The translations under genes were made by a program, and so were the position numbers. DNA of 58,096 nucleotides from Actinomycetota bacterium (GTDB lineage Bacteria > Actinomycetota > Actinomycetes > S36-B12 > UBA5976). The notes beneath the pieces were generated by a model, which ran no database searches, was not told where the DNA came from, and saw only the letters and a list, made by a program, of their open reading frames with translations. Shown piece after piece: positions 1 through 7,912 of the stretch (the stretch's first letter is position 1; every line of letters begins with the position of its first letter). The stretch is from positions 1 to 58,096 of the forward strand of contig CANFOW010000006.1 in NCBI GenBank assembly GCA_947448865.1, read 5' to 3'.

Positions 1-641
1 CCTGTTGCAATAATTTCGCGCGCAGCATCTACTACTTCATTGATTGTGTTCAGCTCTCGTCCCACAATGCTGGCTAATTCATGCTGATTTGGCTTAATGA
101 GGTCAGGTCCGTCCGACCATAGCGAGTCCTTTAACTCCACATCACTGGCATCAATGGCAACTTTTGCTCCGAGACTTCGGGCGTATTGTGCAAGATGCAA
201 ATAAGTATCTGTGGGGGCACCGTTATTTAGGCGGCCAGCGAAAACGACCCATTGATCTTTAAGATCTAAATTCGCTAAAGCCTTGCGAACTTCATCAAGA
301 ATCTCGTCTGTGATTGGGAAGCCTTGCTCATTGATTTTCGTCACGGAACCATTGCGTTCCACAATCGTGAGATTACTTCGTGTGACTCCTGTCGTCATGA
401 CAACTTCATGATTGATGTTCAACTCGGTGAGCTTTTCATCAAACCATCTGCCACCAAGTGAAGCACCGACAAGAATTGCGTAGGTATCTACTCCGTAACT
501 CGACAATGCACGTGAAACATTTACACCTTTGCCACCTGGGTGAATCTGATCTAACGAAGCACGATTGACTTCACCGATTGCAAGATTATCGAGAACGAGT
601 TGTCGATCAATGCTGGGGTTAAGTGTGACTGTTGCAATCAT
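1..641 (-). CDS. fruK: 1-phosphofructokinase (partial, C-terminus outside window)
   Basis: PfkB-family sugar kinase that would phosphorylate fructose 1-phosphate to fructose 1,6-bisphosphate. The frame is open from the ATG at 641 to the window edge (about 213 codons), so it is missing from the ORF track. The N-terminus reads MIATVTLNPSIDRQ, and the PfkB sugar-binding signature GGKGVNVSRAL follows at about residues 37-47. The C-terminal GAGD anion-hole motif lies outside the window. The start overlaps the fruR stop by 4 bp (ATGA), so the two are co-transcribed and coupled. Tagatose-6-phosphate kinase is a close relative, but the DeoR-type partner favours fruK. A PTS fructose gene could follow beyond the edge. 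Confidence 0.88.
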   Translation of the reverse strand, partial: MIATVTLNPSIDRQLVLDNLAIGEVNRASLDQIHPGGKGVNVSRALSSYGVDTYAILVGASLGGRWFDEKLTELNINHEVVMTTGVTRSNLTIVERNGSVTKINEQGFPITDEILDEVRKALANLDLKDQWVVFAGRLNNGAPTDTYLHLAQYARSLGAKVAIDASDVELKDSLWSDGPDLIKPNQHELASIVGRELNTINEVVDAAREIIAT

Positions 642-1399
642 GCGATGACCACATCTATGTTGTGTGAACGTATGTCGCTGACAAAATTGGAGTCTGTTCT
701 GCTGTCAGTAATCACGACATCTATGTCGGCAAGTGTTCCGAATTGCGCAAAATGATCATCGCCAAATTTTGAATGATCTGCGAGTACTACTTTGCGTCGA
801 GCAGATGCAAGCATTGCCTTTTTAACGCTTGCCTCCGCCGGGTCGGGTGTTGTGAGCCCTCGTTGACTGCTAATTCCATTTGTGCCGATTATTGCGACAT
901 CTGCGTAAATGCCGGACAACATGCTTATTGCCCACTGATCCACGCACGCCAAGGTGCGACTTCTTACTCGCCCACCAACTAACAAAGTGCTGATGTTTTG
1001 CTTATTAGCAAGAGCAAGGGCATGTTCAACTGAGTTTGTAATGACAGTCAATTTGTAGTCGTCAGTAATCAAGTTGAGAAGGCGTGACGTCGTCGTGCCC
1101 GCATCCACCACAATTGCGCCGTCCATTGGGATCTCAGCTAGCGCTGCGGCGGCGATACGAGTCTTTTCTTCAACAAAAACTTCATTGCGGGAATCAACGG
1201 ACGGTTCCAAAATCACACGACCAACTGGAACCGCACCACCATGTACTCGGCGAACTAATCCTTGGCTCTCGAGAAAACTCAAATCCCGGCGAATTGTTTC
1301 CGGTGTGACATCGAGGTCATCGGCAAGATCACTTACTGAAGCACGCCCTTTGCCCACAACGCGCTCAACAATTGAGCGATAACGTTCGGGTGCGTACAT
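638..1399 (-). CDS. fruR: DeoR/FruR-family transcriptional repressor of the fructose operon
   Basis: DeoR-family sugar-phosphate-responsive regulator of 253 aa. An N-terminal winged HTH occupies about residues 4-55 (VSDLADDLDVTPETIRRDL). The effector domain follows, with DAGTTT at about 99-104, the phosphate-binding loop typical of the family. The ORF track starts at a TTG (1420). I prefer the ATG at 1399 because it gives the canonical MYAPERYRSI start and has a GGAGG sequence 8 nt upstream. The gene overlaps fruK by 4 bp and probably represses its own operon, being released by fructose 1-phosphate. This regulatory role is inferred from the family and neighbour. Confidence 0.88.
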   Translation of the reverse strand: MYAPERYRSIVERVVGKGRASVSDLADDLDVTPETIRRDLSFLESQGLVRRVHGGAVPVGRVILEPSVDSRNEVFVEEKTRIAAAALAEIPMDGAIVVDAGTTTSRLLNLITDDYKLTVITNSVEHALALANKQNISTLLVGGRVRSRTLACVDQWAISMLSGIYADVAIIGTNGISSQRGLTTPDPAEASVKKAMLASARRKVVLADHSKFGDDHFAQFGTLADIDVVITDSRTDSNFVSDIRSHNIDVVIA

Positions 1400-1420
1400 T
1401 GCGCCGACCTCCAAGGTCAA

Positions 1421-1468
1421 GATTATTTCCGATTATTTCCGTTTAATTCTTTGTTTGTGTTTGTTTAG
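1421..1468. promoter_or_regulatory. fruR upstream region with tandem repeats (putative operator/promoter)
   Basis: Two perfect tandem copies of GATTATTTCC (1421-1440) lie just upstream of the fruR ribosome-binding site. They are followed by a TTTGTTTG-like direct-repeat stretch (1451-1468, ttgtttgtgtttgtttag). Direct repeats of TGTTTG type are bound by some DeoR-family regulators, so this is a candidate autoregulatory operator. The assignment is inference from position and motif style. Confidence 0.45.
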
Positions 1469-1574
1469 GTAACTTTTTGATAACTCTGTGTTCTTCCCCG
1501 TAATGCGGTTTCCTGACTGATTAAGGCACTTGTGCCGATTTTTAAGGGTTTACGCCTTTGGACAGTAAGGTGAA

Positions 1575-2900
1575 ATGGTGTCGAACACGGGTATCAGTAT
1601 GTTTTCGGTTTTTAGACCGCCAAACTCCCGTCGACTTTTTGGGGTTCGCGTATTAGGGCAGGCCGGGGACGGGTTGCTGCAAACAGCTCTCGCTACTTTC
1701 GTATTGTTTTCGCCGCAACGCGAGGCTGATCCCAAGCGAATCGCTCTAGCCTTTGCAATCCTGCTAGTGCCGTATTCGGTCGTAGGTCCCTTCGTTGGCA
1801 TATTCATTGATCGTTGGTCTCGCCGAGGGATTCTGATCCGCGCGAACATAGCCCGCGCAGTCACAATGATCTGTATCAGCGTTGTTGTCACTCATCACTC
1901 GGCAAATTCAACATTGGCCGTGCTGGTGCTTGTCAGTCTTGGTATTAATCGTTTTGTGCAAGCAGCTCTGTCTGCGTCTATTCCTCACGTGGTAGATGGA
2001 GACCAGTTAGTCACTGCGAACGCATTATTTCCAACCGCGGGGACTACCTTTGCATCTTTATCTGCGGCACTCGGGATAGCTACGCAAAAAATATTAAGTA
2101 ACAGCGACACAGTGAACGCAGCACTGATTGTGTGTGCTGCTGGGCTCGCGCTGAGTGCAAGTGGTGTGGGTGTGCGTATTGCGCCCGCTAACTTACTTGG
2201 TCCACACGATGTCGATGGACGCATACGTGATGCATTGAGTACGGTCTTCTTTGGACTTCGCGATGGCTATCGCGCGTTGAGTGCATCAACCATGTCGTTA
2301 CAAGCCATGGTGGCTGTTGCGTTCCAGCGATTTGCTTTCGGTGTATTAACCGTGCACATCTTGTTGCTTTCTCGCAATCTCTGGAACTCCGTTGATAAGC
2401 CGGACGCGGCAGTAACGGACTTTGGTGTTGCTGCTGGAAGTGCTGCACTGGGTGCTGTTATTGCAGCTCTCTTAAGTGCGTCACTTCTCGGTGACTCCCC
2501 AGGTACTCGAACAGTGCGTCACACCAAGTTGATTGGGACATCAATATTCGTCACAGCATGTTCTGCAATAATTTCGGGATTGGCGCTGTTAACACAACAT
2601 AAACTCATGGCGTTTGTCACCGCGAGTGTTATGGCGTTTGCTGGTCAGATACTTAAGATCTCTGCTGACACGTCAATTCAACAAAATATTAGCGATGCGC
2701 ATCGTGGCAGAGTGTTCTCAATCTTTGACATGGTCATTAACATTTCGGTTGTCAGCGGAATTTCGATTTACGCCCTCACGAGTGGAATCCGCGAGCACAC
2801 AATTCCAACTGTTGTTCTGGTGGCCACGGCACTTCTTGTATCGAGCGCCTTTGCCTACAGTGCTCGAGTTAGTTCACGTCACGTGCTGAGCGCTGATTAG
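1575..2900 (+). CDS. MFS transporter
   Basis: Major facilitator superfamily membrane protein of 441 aa with about 12 hydrophobic segments. The loop-2/3 signature appears as GIFIDRWSRR at about residues 75-84, a form of MFS motif A. The start ATG has AAGGTGAA just upstream. A second in-frame ATG eight codons later is possible. The substrate cannot be deduced, and the nearest relatives are drug-efflux-like permeases. The gene is divergent from fruR, and its 3' end overlaps the 3' end of cca by 32 bp in convergent orientation. It has no obvious operon partner. Confidence 0.82.
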   Translation: MVSNTGISMFSVFRPPNSRRLFGVRVLGQAGDGLLQTALATFVLFSPQREADPKRIALAFAILLVPYSVVGPFVGIFIDRWSRRGILIRANIARAVTMICISVVVTHHSANSTLAVLVLVSLGINRFVQAALSASIPHVVDGDQLVTANALFPTAGTTFASLSAALGIATQKILSNSDTVNAALIVCAAGLALSASGVGVRIAPANLLGPHDVDGRIRDALSTVFFGLRDGYRALSASTMSLQAMVAVAFQRFAFGVLTVHILLLSRNLWNSVDKPDAAVTDFGVAAGSAALGAVIAALLSASLLGDSPGTRTVRHTKLIGTSIFVTACSAIISGLALLTQHKLMAFVTASVMAFAGQILKISADTSIQQNISDAHRGRVFSIFDMVINISVVSGISIYALTSGIREHTIPTVVLVATALLVSSAFAYSARVSSRHVLSAD

Positions 2901-4329
2901 CCCACCACGCCTGCAGAATTTCAATTGCCGCATCGCGCTCGAGTGGTCCGCGATCTAACCGAACATTCATCATGTAGTCATATGCTCGACCCACATCACG
3001 ACCTGGGGAAATACCCAAAATCTCCATAATTTCTTGGCCATTTAAATCCGGACGCAACGAATTTAATTCCTCTTGCGCAAGCAACTGCGAAATGCGATCT
3101 TCTAGGTCATCGTATGTTGCAGCCAGGAGCATCGCACGTCTCTGATTGCGAGTCGTGCAATCAGCACGCGTGAGTTTGTGCAAGCGAGCTAGCTGATCGC
3201 CAGCATCTCGGACGTATCGGCGAACTGCTGAATCCGTCCACTGTCCATCACCATAACCATGAAAACGCAAATGAAGTTCAATGAGTTTCACGACGTCATC
3301 AATAACATCATTTGAGTAGCGAAGTTGTGTCAGTCGTTTCTTAGCAATCTTGGCGCCCACAACTTCATGGTGATGAAAACTCACACCACCTCCAGATTCG
3401 AATCGTCGAGTCTTGGGTTTTCCAATGTCATGAAGTAGCGCAGCGAGCCGAAGTACGAGATCAGGTTCGCACGTAGGTTCGTGGGTGCGCTCAAGTTCAA
3501 TTGCCTGCTCGAGCACAATGACACTGTGTTCGTACACGTCTTTATGTCGGTGATGTTCATCTATTTCTAGTTGCAAGGCGGGTAACTCAGGCAAAACAAT
3601 TTCAGATAATCCGGTGCCTTCTAAAAATTCCAGACCCAATCGTGGGTGCATACCAAGAAGCAGTTTAGAAAATTCGTCACGAATGCGTTCCGCCGAAATA
3701 ATTGAAATGCGGCTAGACATGTCTGTCGCTGCAATAACCACGTCTGCAACAGGAGTGAAACCAAGCTGGCTTGCAAAACGTGCGGCCCGCATCATGCGCA
3801 ATGGATCATCAGAAAAGGAAAGTTCCGCTTCACGAGGTGTGCGAATAAATTTCTTGATCAAATCGTGAGTTCCGCCAAACGGATCAACAAATTCAAGATT
3901 AGGAATCGTCACTGCCATGGAATTAATCGTGAAGTCGCGACGAACCAAGTCATCAACAAGATTGGTTCCAAAAGACACATGAGGCTTGCGACTCTCGTCG
4001 TCGTACTGTTCGGCTCGGAAAGTTGTGATTTCTGCGTGGAAATCGCCTTTGCGCACACCCACAGTTCCAAATTCAATTCCGACATCCCACACCGTGTCGG
4101 CCCAGGGCTCAACAATCGCAATAATGCGCTCTGGAACTGCGCTTGTTGTGAAGTCGTAGTCATGCATCGGGCGATTAAGCAACAGGTCTCTGATTGGACC
4201 GCCCACGAGAGCAAGTGATTCCCCGTGCGAAACGAATAGCTGGCCCAACGCCATCACATCAGACATGCTGGCGATTGCGTCTGTGACAACTTGGGTTGCC
4301 ATTAATTCGGGGGTAATTTCGTTGCTCAT
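2869..4329 (-). CDS. cca: CCA tRNA nucleotidyltransferase with HD domain
   Basis: Adds or repairs the 3' CCA of tRNAs (class II nucleotidyltransferase; called pcnA in mycobacteria). The palm shows GGPIRD (about 43-48) and the metal-binding pair DYDF (57-60). RRDFTINSMA follows near 130-140. A C-terminal HD hydrolase domain carries LLHDIGKPKTRR near 300. The length of 486 aa is normal for actinobacteria. Two of the three tRNAs in this window (Ile, Ala) lack an encoded CCA and so need this enzyme. The gene is divergent from the DUF6049 gene, as in M. tuberculosis, but no MutT-like gene lies between them here. Confidence 0.95.
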   Translation of the reverse strand: MSNEITPELMATQVVTDAIASMSDVMALGQLFVSHGESLALVGGPIRDLLLNRPMHDYDFTTSAVPERIIAIVEPWADTVWDVGIEFGTVGVRKGDFHAEITTFRAEQYDDESRKPHVSFGTNLVDDLVRRDFTINSMAVTIPNLEFVDPFGGTHDLIKKFIRTPREAELSFSDDPLRMMRAARFASQLGFTPVADVVIAATDMSSRISIISAERIRDEFSKLLLGMHPRLGLEFLEGTGLSEIVLPELPALQLEIDEHHRHKDVYEHSVIVLEQAIELERTHEPTCEPDLVLRLAALLHDIGKPKTRRFESGGGVSFHHHEVVGAKIAKKRLTQLRYSNDVIDDVVKLIELHLRFHGYGDGQWTDSAVRRYVRDAGDQLARLHKLTRADCTTRNQRRAMLLAATYDDLEDRISQLLAQEELNSLRPDLNGQEIMEILGISPGRDVGRAYDYMMNVRLDRGPLERDAAIEILQAWWANQRSARDVN

Positions 4330-4362
4330 CTCGGGCTCTAGCCTAGATGTAATACGCGCAGC

Positions 4363-4393
4363 ACTTGGAAAACCCCAAGTATCCTTAACAAAT
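4363..4393 (+). promoter_or_regulatory. Inverted repeat and -10-like element upstream of the DUF6049 gene
   Basis: In the 64-bp divergent gap between cca and the DUF6049 gene, ACTTGG-aaaacc-CCAAGT forms a perfect 6-bp inverted repeat (4363-4380). It is followed at once by TATCCT (4380-4385), a good -10 hexamer, eight nucleotides before the ATG. No Shine-Dalgarno sequence is present. This fits a leaderless transcript starting at or next to the ATG, with the repeat as a possible operator. No clear -35 was found. Confidence 0.4.
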
Positions 4394-6277
4394 ATGAAGC
4401 CGCGGTCAATCTTAAGTTTCTGCGGTGCTAGTGCCTTGCTATTAATACTGTCCTTCGGTGGGCTAAGTCAGGCAAATGCGATCAATACTCAGAGTGTTTC
4501 ACTGGAAATAACCCAGATACGTAGTGCGGGAAATTCGGATACTGCCCACCGTGAACCAGTTGTCATGTCAATACGTGTCACTAATTTGTCTGGCACTGCA
4601 ATGTCTTCTCAGTACTTGGAATTAATTAACACCGCGCCTTTGCCGACGCGCACCGCTTTATGGGAGCTCATAACTCAAACCCGCAGTCCCGTCGCAGTTG
4701 TCCATCCTGAAGTTGTCAGTTCAACATTTTCGCTTGGTCCAGGTGCTTCCAAAGTTGTGTCATTAAGTTTTGTGCCACATGACGTCTTTGTTGCAAATAC
4801 TTTTGGATTGTTCGGTGTCGGTGCCAGACTTCATGGTTCAGCCGAACAAACACTGGTGACCATGCCGGACTTTGCTGCATTTGATGGGTTACACCCCACA
4901 CAAGTCGCTTTCGCAATTCAATTAACGACATCCTCACGTCGGACGTCAGGTGACCCGGTGACTGGTGACGCGATTGCCGAGTTGTCACGGCTAGACAATC
5001 TGACAAGTCAGTTACCTTCCGTGTCTTGGTTGGTTGATCCTGAGTTAACGTCGTGGCTAGATACTTTTTCGGGAAGCGATCAATCCGGTGCCGCCCTATC
5101 AATTTCGCAACGGATTACTCAGCATGAAGATACTGCCTATCTACCATTCGCTCATGCCGACTTAAATCGAATGGCCACAAGCAATACCAAGGTATTTATC
5201 CAGCAAGCTATTGAGAATCGATTGACCTTTTATCCGATTAGTAATAACCAGATCAACGCAGGATCTCTAGCGGACTTATCTAATCCTGCCTCGCTGCATG
5301 TAGTCACCACTAACTTTGTCACGCAAGGTAATTCGCTAGCGACAAGCGGTGGGCGAGCGACGATCAACTCCACATCAGTTCTAGTTGCTGATGATGGGAT
5401 TACACAATGTACCGATCTCACATTTACTTCTGCGTTTCTTTTGAGTCACTGCATAACCAGTCAGATGTCGATGATGACGGCGGAGTCACCTAGTAACGCG
5501 CGTACCGTTTTCGTTCTTATGCCAGCACTCTGGAGCATCAGTCCACAGCTTGCTGAAGATTTACGCAATAAGTTTGAAACTGAATCATCGTTTGCACTGA
5601 CGGATTTAGCATCACTATTGAGTAGCCCCGCAGAATCCGACAACAACGCACAGCTTGTCGGAACTCGCAAAAAGTTTTCTCCTACTTTCAACACACTTTT
5701 AGCCCGAGTTGTGAATTTAGGGAAGGCTCTCTCAAGTGTCTACGCAGATACTTCCATCGGGAAGCAATTTCAAGACGCGGCATTTGTAGCACAAAGTGAT
5801 TTGTGGAGCGATGACGCTCGCGCTGTAAGTTACCTACGACAACATGTCGCTACCGCGACGTCACTAGCCCAATCAATTTATATTGAGACCTCAGATCGAG
5901 TCAGCTTGAGTGGATCTCGTGCCGACATTCCGATCACAATTGTTAACGACTCACAACATGACGCATCGGTGGCAGTTCTCATCAGCGGGCGCAATCCCAC
6001 TCGACTGTCTAGCGACCTGTCGGCTATTGTCACGATTGCAGCCGGAAAACGTCAGACAATTACAGTTCCGATTGAAGTGCCTGGCGTTGGATCAGTACCA
6101 GCGGTCGCAACTCTCATCACTACGTCAGGTTTGCCGTTTGGTAAAGCGGTCGCCATAACCATTACCTCCACGGCATATCAAACGTTCGCCCGTAACCTTG
6201 TATGGGGCGCATTCGGTCTCCTTCTCTTACTTGCTGGGAATACCTGGAGAAAGCGTCGGTCACAGGAAGGTGATTAG
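4394..6277 (+). CDS. DUF6049 family secreted, C-terminally anchored protein
   Basis: Actinobacterial envelope protein of unknown function (DUF6049), found upstream of murJ across the phylum (the Rv3909 position). I choose the ATG at 4394 rather than the track start at 4265. It gives a normal signal peptide (MKPRSI... LLLILSFGGLSQANA) and removes the overlap with cca. The product is 627 aa. The long extracytoplasmic region is Ser/Thr-rich with beta-domain-like stretches. A C-terminal membrane helix (LVWGAFGLLLLLAG) is followed by basic residues, so the protein faces outward and is anchored at its C-terminus. The stop lies 3 nt before the murJ start. Position suggests a role linked to lipid II export, which is inference. 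Confidence 0.85.
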   Translation: MKPRSILSFCGASALLLILSFGGLSQANAINTQSVSLEITQIRSAGNSDTAHREPVVMSIRVTNLSGTAMSSQYLELINTAPLPTRTALWELITQTRSPVAVVHPEVVSSTFSLGPGASKVVSLSFVPHDVFVANTFGLFGVGARLHGSAEQTLVTMPDFAAFDGLHPTQVAFAIQLTTSSRRTSGDPVTGDAIAELSRLDNLTSQLPSVSWLVDPELTSWLDTFSGSDQSGAALSISQRITQHEDTAYLPFAHADLNRMATSNTKVFIQQAIENRLTFYPISNNQINAGSLADLSNPASLHVVTTNFVTQGNSLATSGGRATINSTSVLVADDGITQCTDLTFTSAFLLSHCITSQMSMMTAESPSNARTVFVLMPALWSISPQLAEDLRNKFETESSFALTDLASLLSSPAESDNNAQLVGTRKKFSPTFNTLLARVVNLGKALSSVYADTSIGKQFQDAAFVAQSDLWSDDARAVSYLRQHVATATSLAQSIYIETSDRVSLSGSRADIPITIVNDSQHDASVAVLISGRNPTRLSSDLSAIVTIAAGKRQTITVPIEVPGVGSVPAVATLITTSGLPFGKAVAITITSTAYQTFARNLVWGAFGLLLLLAGNTWRKRRSQEGD

Positions 6278-6280
6278 CCA

Positions 6281-7894
6281 ATGAGTTCTTTCGTGGGCAA
6301 CACCTCGGGCATGGCACTTGGAACGTTGACAAGCCGCTTGACTGGAATTATTCGTGACATTGCCTTAATTGCAGCAATTGGTACAAGCGTTTTTTCTGAT
6401 ACTTACTCAGTCGCCAATTCCATACCTAACATCATTTACATTCTGATTGCCGGTGGTGCTATCAATGCTGTGTTCATTCCAGCTCTCGTGCGACACATGC
6501 AGGATGACTCCGATGGAGGCAAGCAATTTACAGATCGGTTGCTTACATTAATTGGCCTCGTGCTCATTGGGATTGTGGCTTTGTCGATTCTCACCGCCAG
6601 TTTCATCATCAAGATGTATGCAACGTCATCGTGGACCGCAACAGATCATCGCGTCGCTACGGTGTTCGCACTGTGGTGCCTTCCCCAAATTTTCTTCTAT
6701 GGGATTTACACCGTCGTTTCGCAAGTTTTGAACTCGCGTGATGTTTTCATTGTGCCGATGTTCGCGCCAATCATTAACAACGTAGTTGTCATCGCTACTG
6801 CCGTTGTTTTCATGTGGGAAACACAAGCTGCTCCAACTACGGCGTCGGTTACCTCGTCACAATTAACGCTTCTCGGTGCAGGTACAACGGCTGGTGTCGT
6901 TGTTCAAGCGGCCATTCTGATTCCGACCATGGTGCGAAGTGGCTACTCGTACAAACCTCGTTTCGATTTTAGAAATTCAGGTTTAGGGCAGGTGCGAACG
7001 CTTGCTTCTTGGACCATCGGTTTCGTACTGGTTAACCAAATTAGTTTTTTGATTATTTCAAATCTGACGACGTATGCGAATGTGGTCGCGGCACAGACCG
7101 GGCAGGTCGCGACTGGATTCACGTCATATCAAAAAGCCCAACTCATGATGATGTTGCCGCATTCCATCATCACTGTTTCACTGATCACATCACTTTTGCC
7201 CCGACTCAGCCGGCAGTCACACGATGGCGATCTCGATACATTCGGAAACGAAATGTTAAGTTCGGTGCGATTAGTTATTGCACTGATTGTTCCGTGTGCG
7301 TTGTTTTTATTTATTGCTGGTCCACGCCTCGGATTTATTTTGTACGGACATGGTGCATCGTCTCAGTCGCAAGGTTTATCAGTCGGGCTCGTAGCCTCGA
7401 TGTTTGCGTTGGGCTTACCTGCATTTTCGATTTTTTATGTGCTCCTCCGCAGTTACTACGCACAAGAAAATACCCGCACACCGTTCTTAATTAACTTGGG
7501 CTTTAACATTCTGCACATTGGAATCGGTGCAACCGCTTTTCATTTCGTGAATCAGGATCTTAAGGTTGCTGTGCTTGCGCTTGGATATTCTTTGGCCTAC
7601 ACAATTACAGCTTTTGTAACTTGGGGTCGAGTAAGTGCACGCTTTGGTGCTCTATCATCACGGGTCATCATGCGACACCTTGTTCAGGTGTTGTTGGCGT
7701 CGTGCATAGCTGCGATTGTCAGTACCTTGTCGCACCTTGCATTTAAATTAGCCCTCGGTTCGTTGTCCTTTGGGCTCACAATTATCGACGTGCTTGCGAC
7801 GGCAGCAGTATTCCTCGGCGTGTACATCCTGCTTGCGCGTGCGATGCATGTCCGAGAAGTCCTTGACCTCAGCAAACTCATTAAACGTACGTAG
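6281..7894 (+). CDS. murJ: Lipid II flippase MurJ
   Basis: MOP-superfamily integral membrane protein (537 aa, about 14 hydrophobic helices) that flips the peptidoglycan precursor lipid II across the membrane. The N-terminal NTSGMALGTLTSRLTGIIRD and the SVANSIPNIIY segment (about 43-53) are typical MurJ/MviN helix 1-2 motifs. In mycobacteria MurJ continues into a pseudokinase and an extracellular domain within one polypeptide. Here the protein stops after the membrane core, and a pseudokinase gene starts 18 nt downstream. It is co-directional with the DUF6049 gene and the redox/CwlM genes, so an operon is likely. Confidence 0.94.
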   Translation: MSSFVGNTSGMALGTLTSRLTGIIRDIALIAAIGTSVFSDTYSVANSIPNIIYILIAGGAINAVFIPALVRHMQDDSDGGKQFTDRLLTLIGLVLIGIVALSILTASFIIKMYATSSWTATDHRVATVFALWCLPQIFFYGIYTVVSQVLNSRDVFIVPMFAPIINNVVVIATAVVFMWETQAAPTTASVTSSQLTLLGAGTTAGVVVQAAILIPTMVRSGYSYKPRFDFRNSGLGQVRTLASWTIGFVLVNQISFLIISNLTTYANVVAAQTGQVATGFTSYQKAQLMMMLPHSIITVSLITSLLPRLSRQSHDGDLDTFGNEMLSSVRLVIALIVPCALFLFIAGPRLGFILYGHGASSQSQGLSVGLVASMFALGLPAFSIFYVLLRSYYAQENTRTPFLINLGFNILHIGIGATAFHFVNQDLKVAVLALGYSLAYTITAFVTWGRVSARFGALSSRVIMRHLVQVLLASCIAAIVSTLSHLAFKLALGSLSFGLTIIDVLATAAVFLGVYILLARAMHVREVLDLSKLIKRT

Positions 7895-7912
7895 GTTGGT
7901 AGTCTTACCGTT

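Noticed and set aside
504-519. parS-like sequence CAATGCACGTGAAACA inside fruK
   Set aside because: Only the right half matches (12 of 16 bases), it lies within a coding region about 12 kb from the real parS cluster, and such half-sites arise by chance.
1524-1542. GGCACTTGTGCC hairpin followed by GATTTTT upstream of the first MFS gene as a terminator
   Set aside because: It lies in a divergent intergenic region with no upstream gene to terminate, and the stem is only 4-5 bp.
4265-4393. Track start of the DUF6049 ORF
   Set aside because: It lies inside the divergent cca coding region and would bury the signal peptide; the ATG at 4394 is better.
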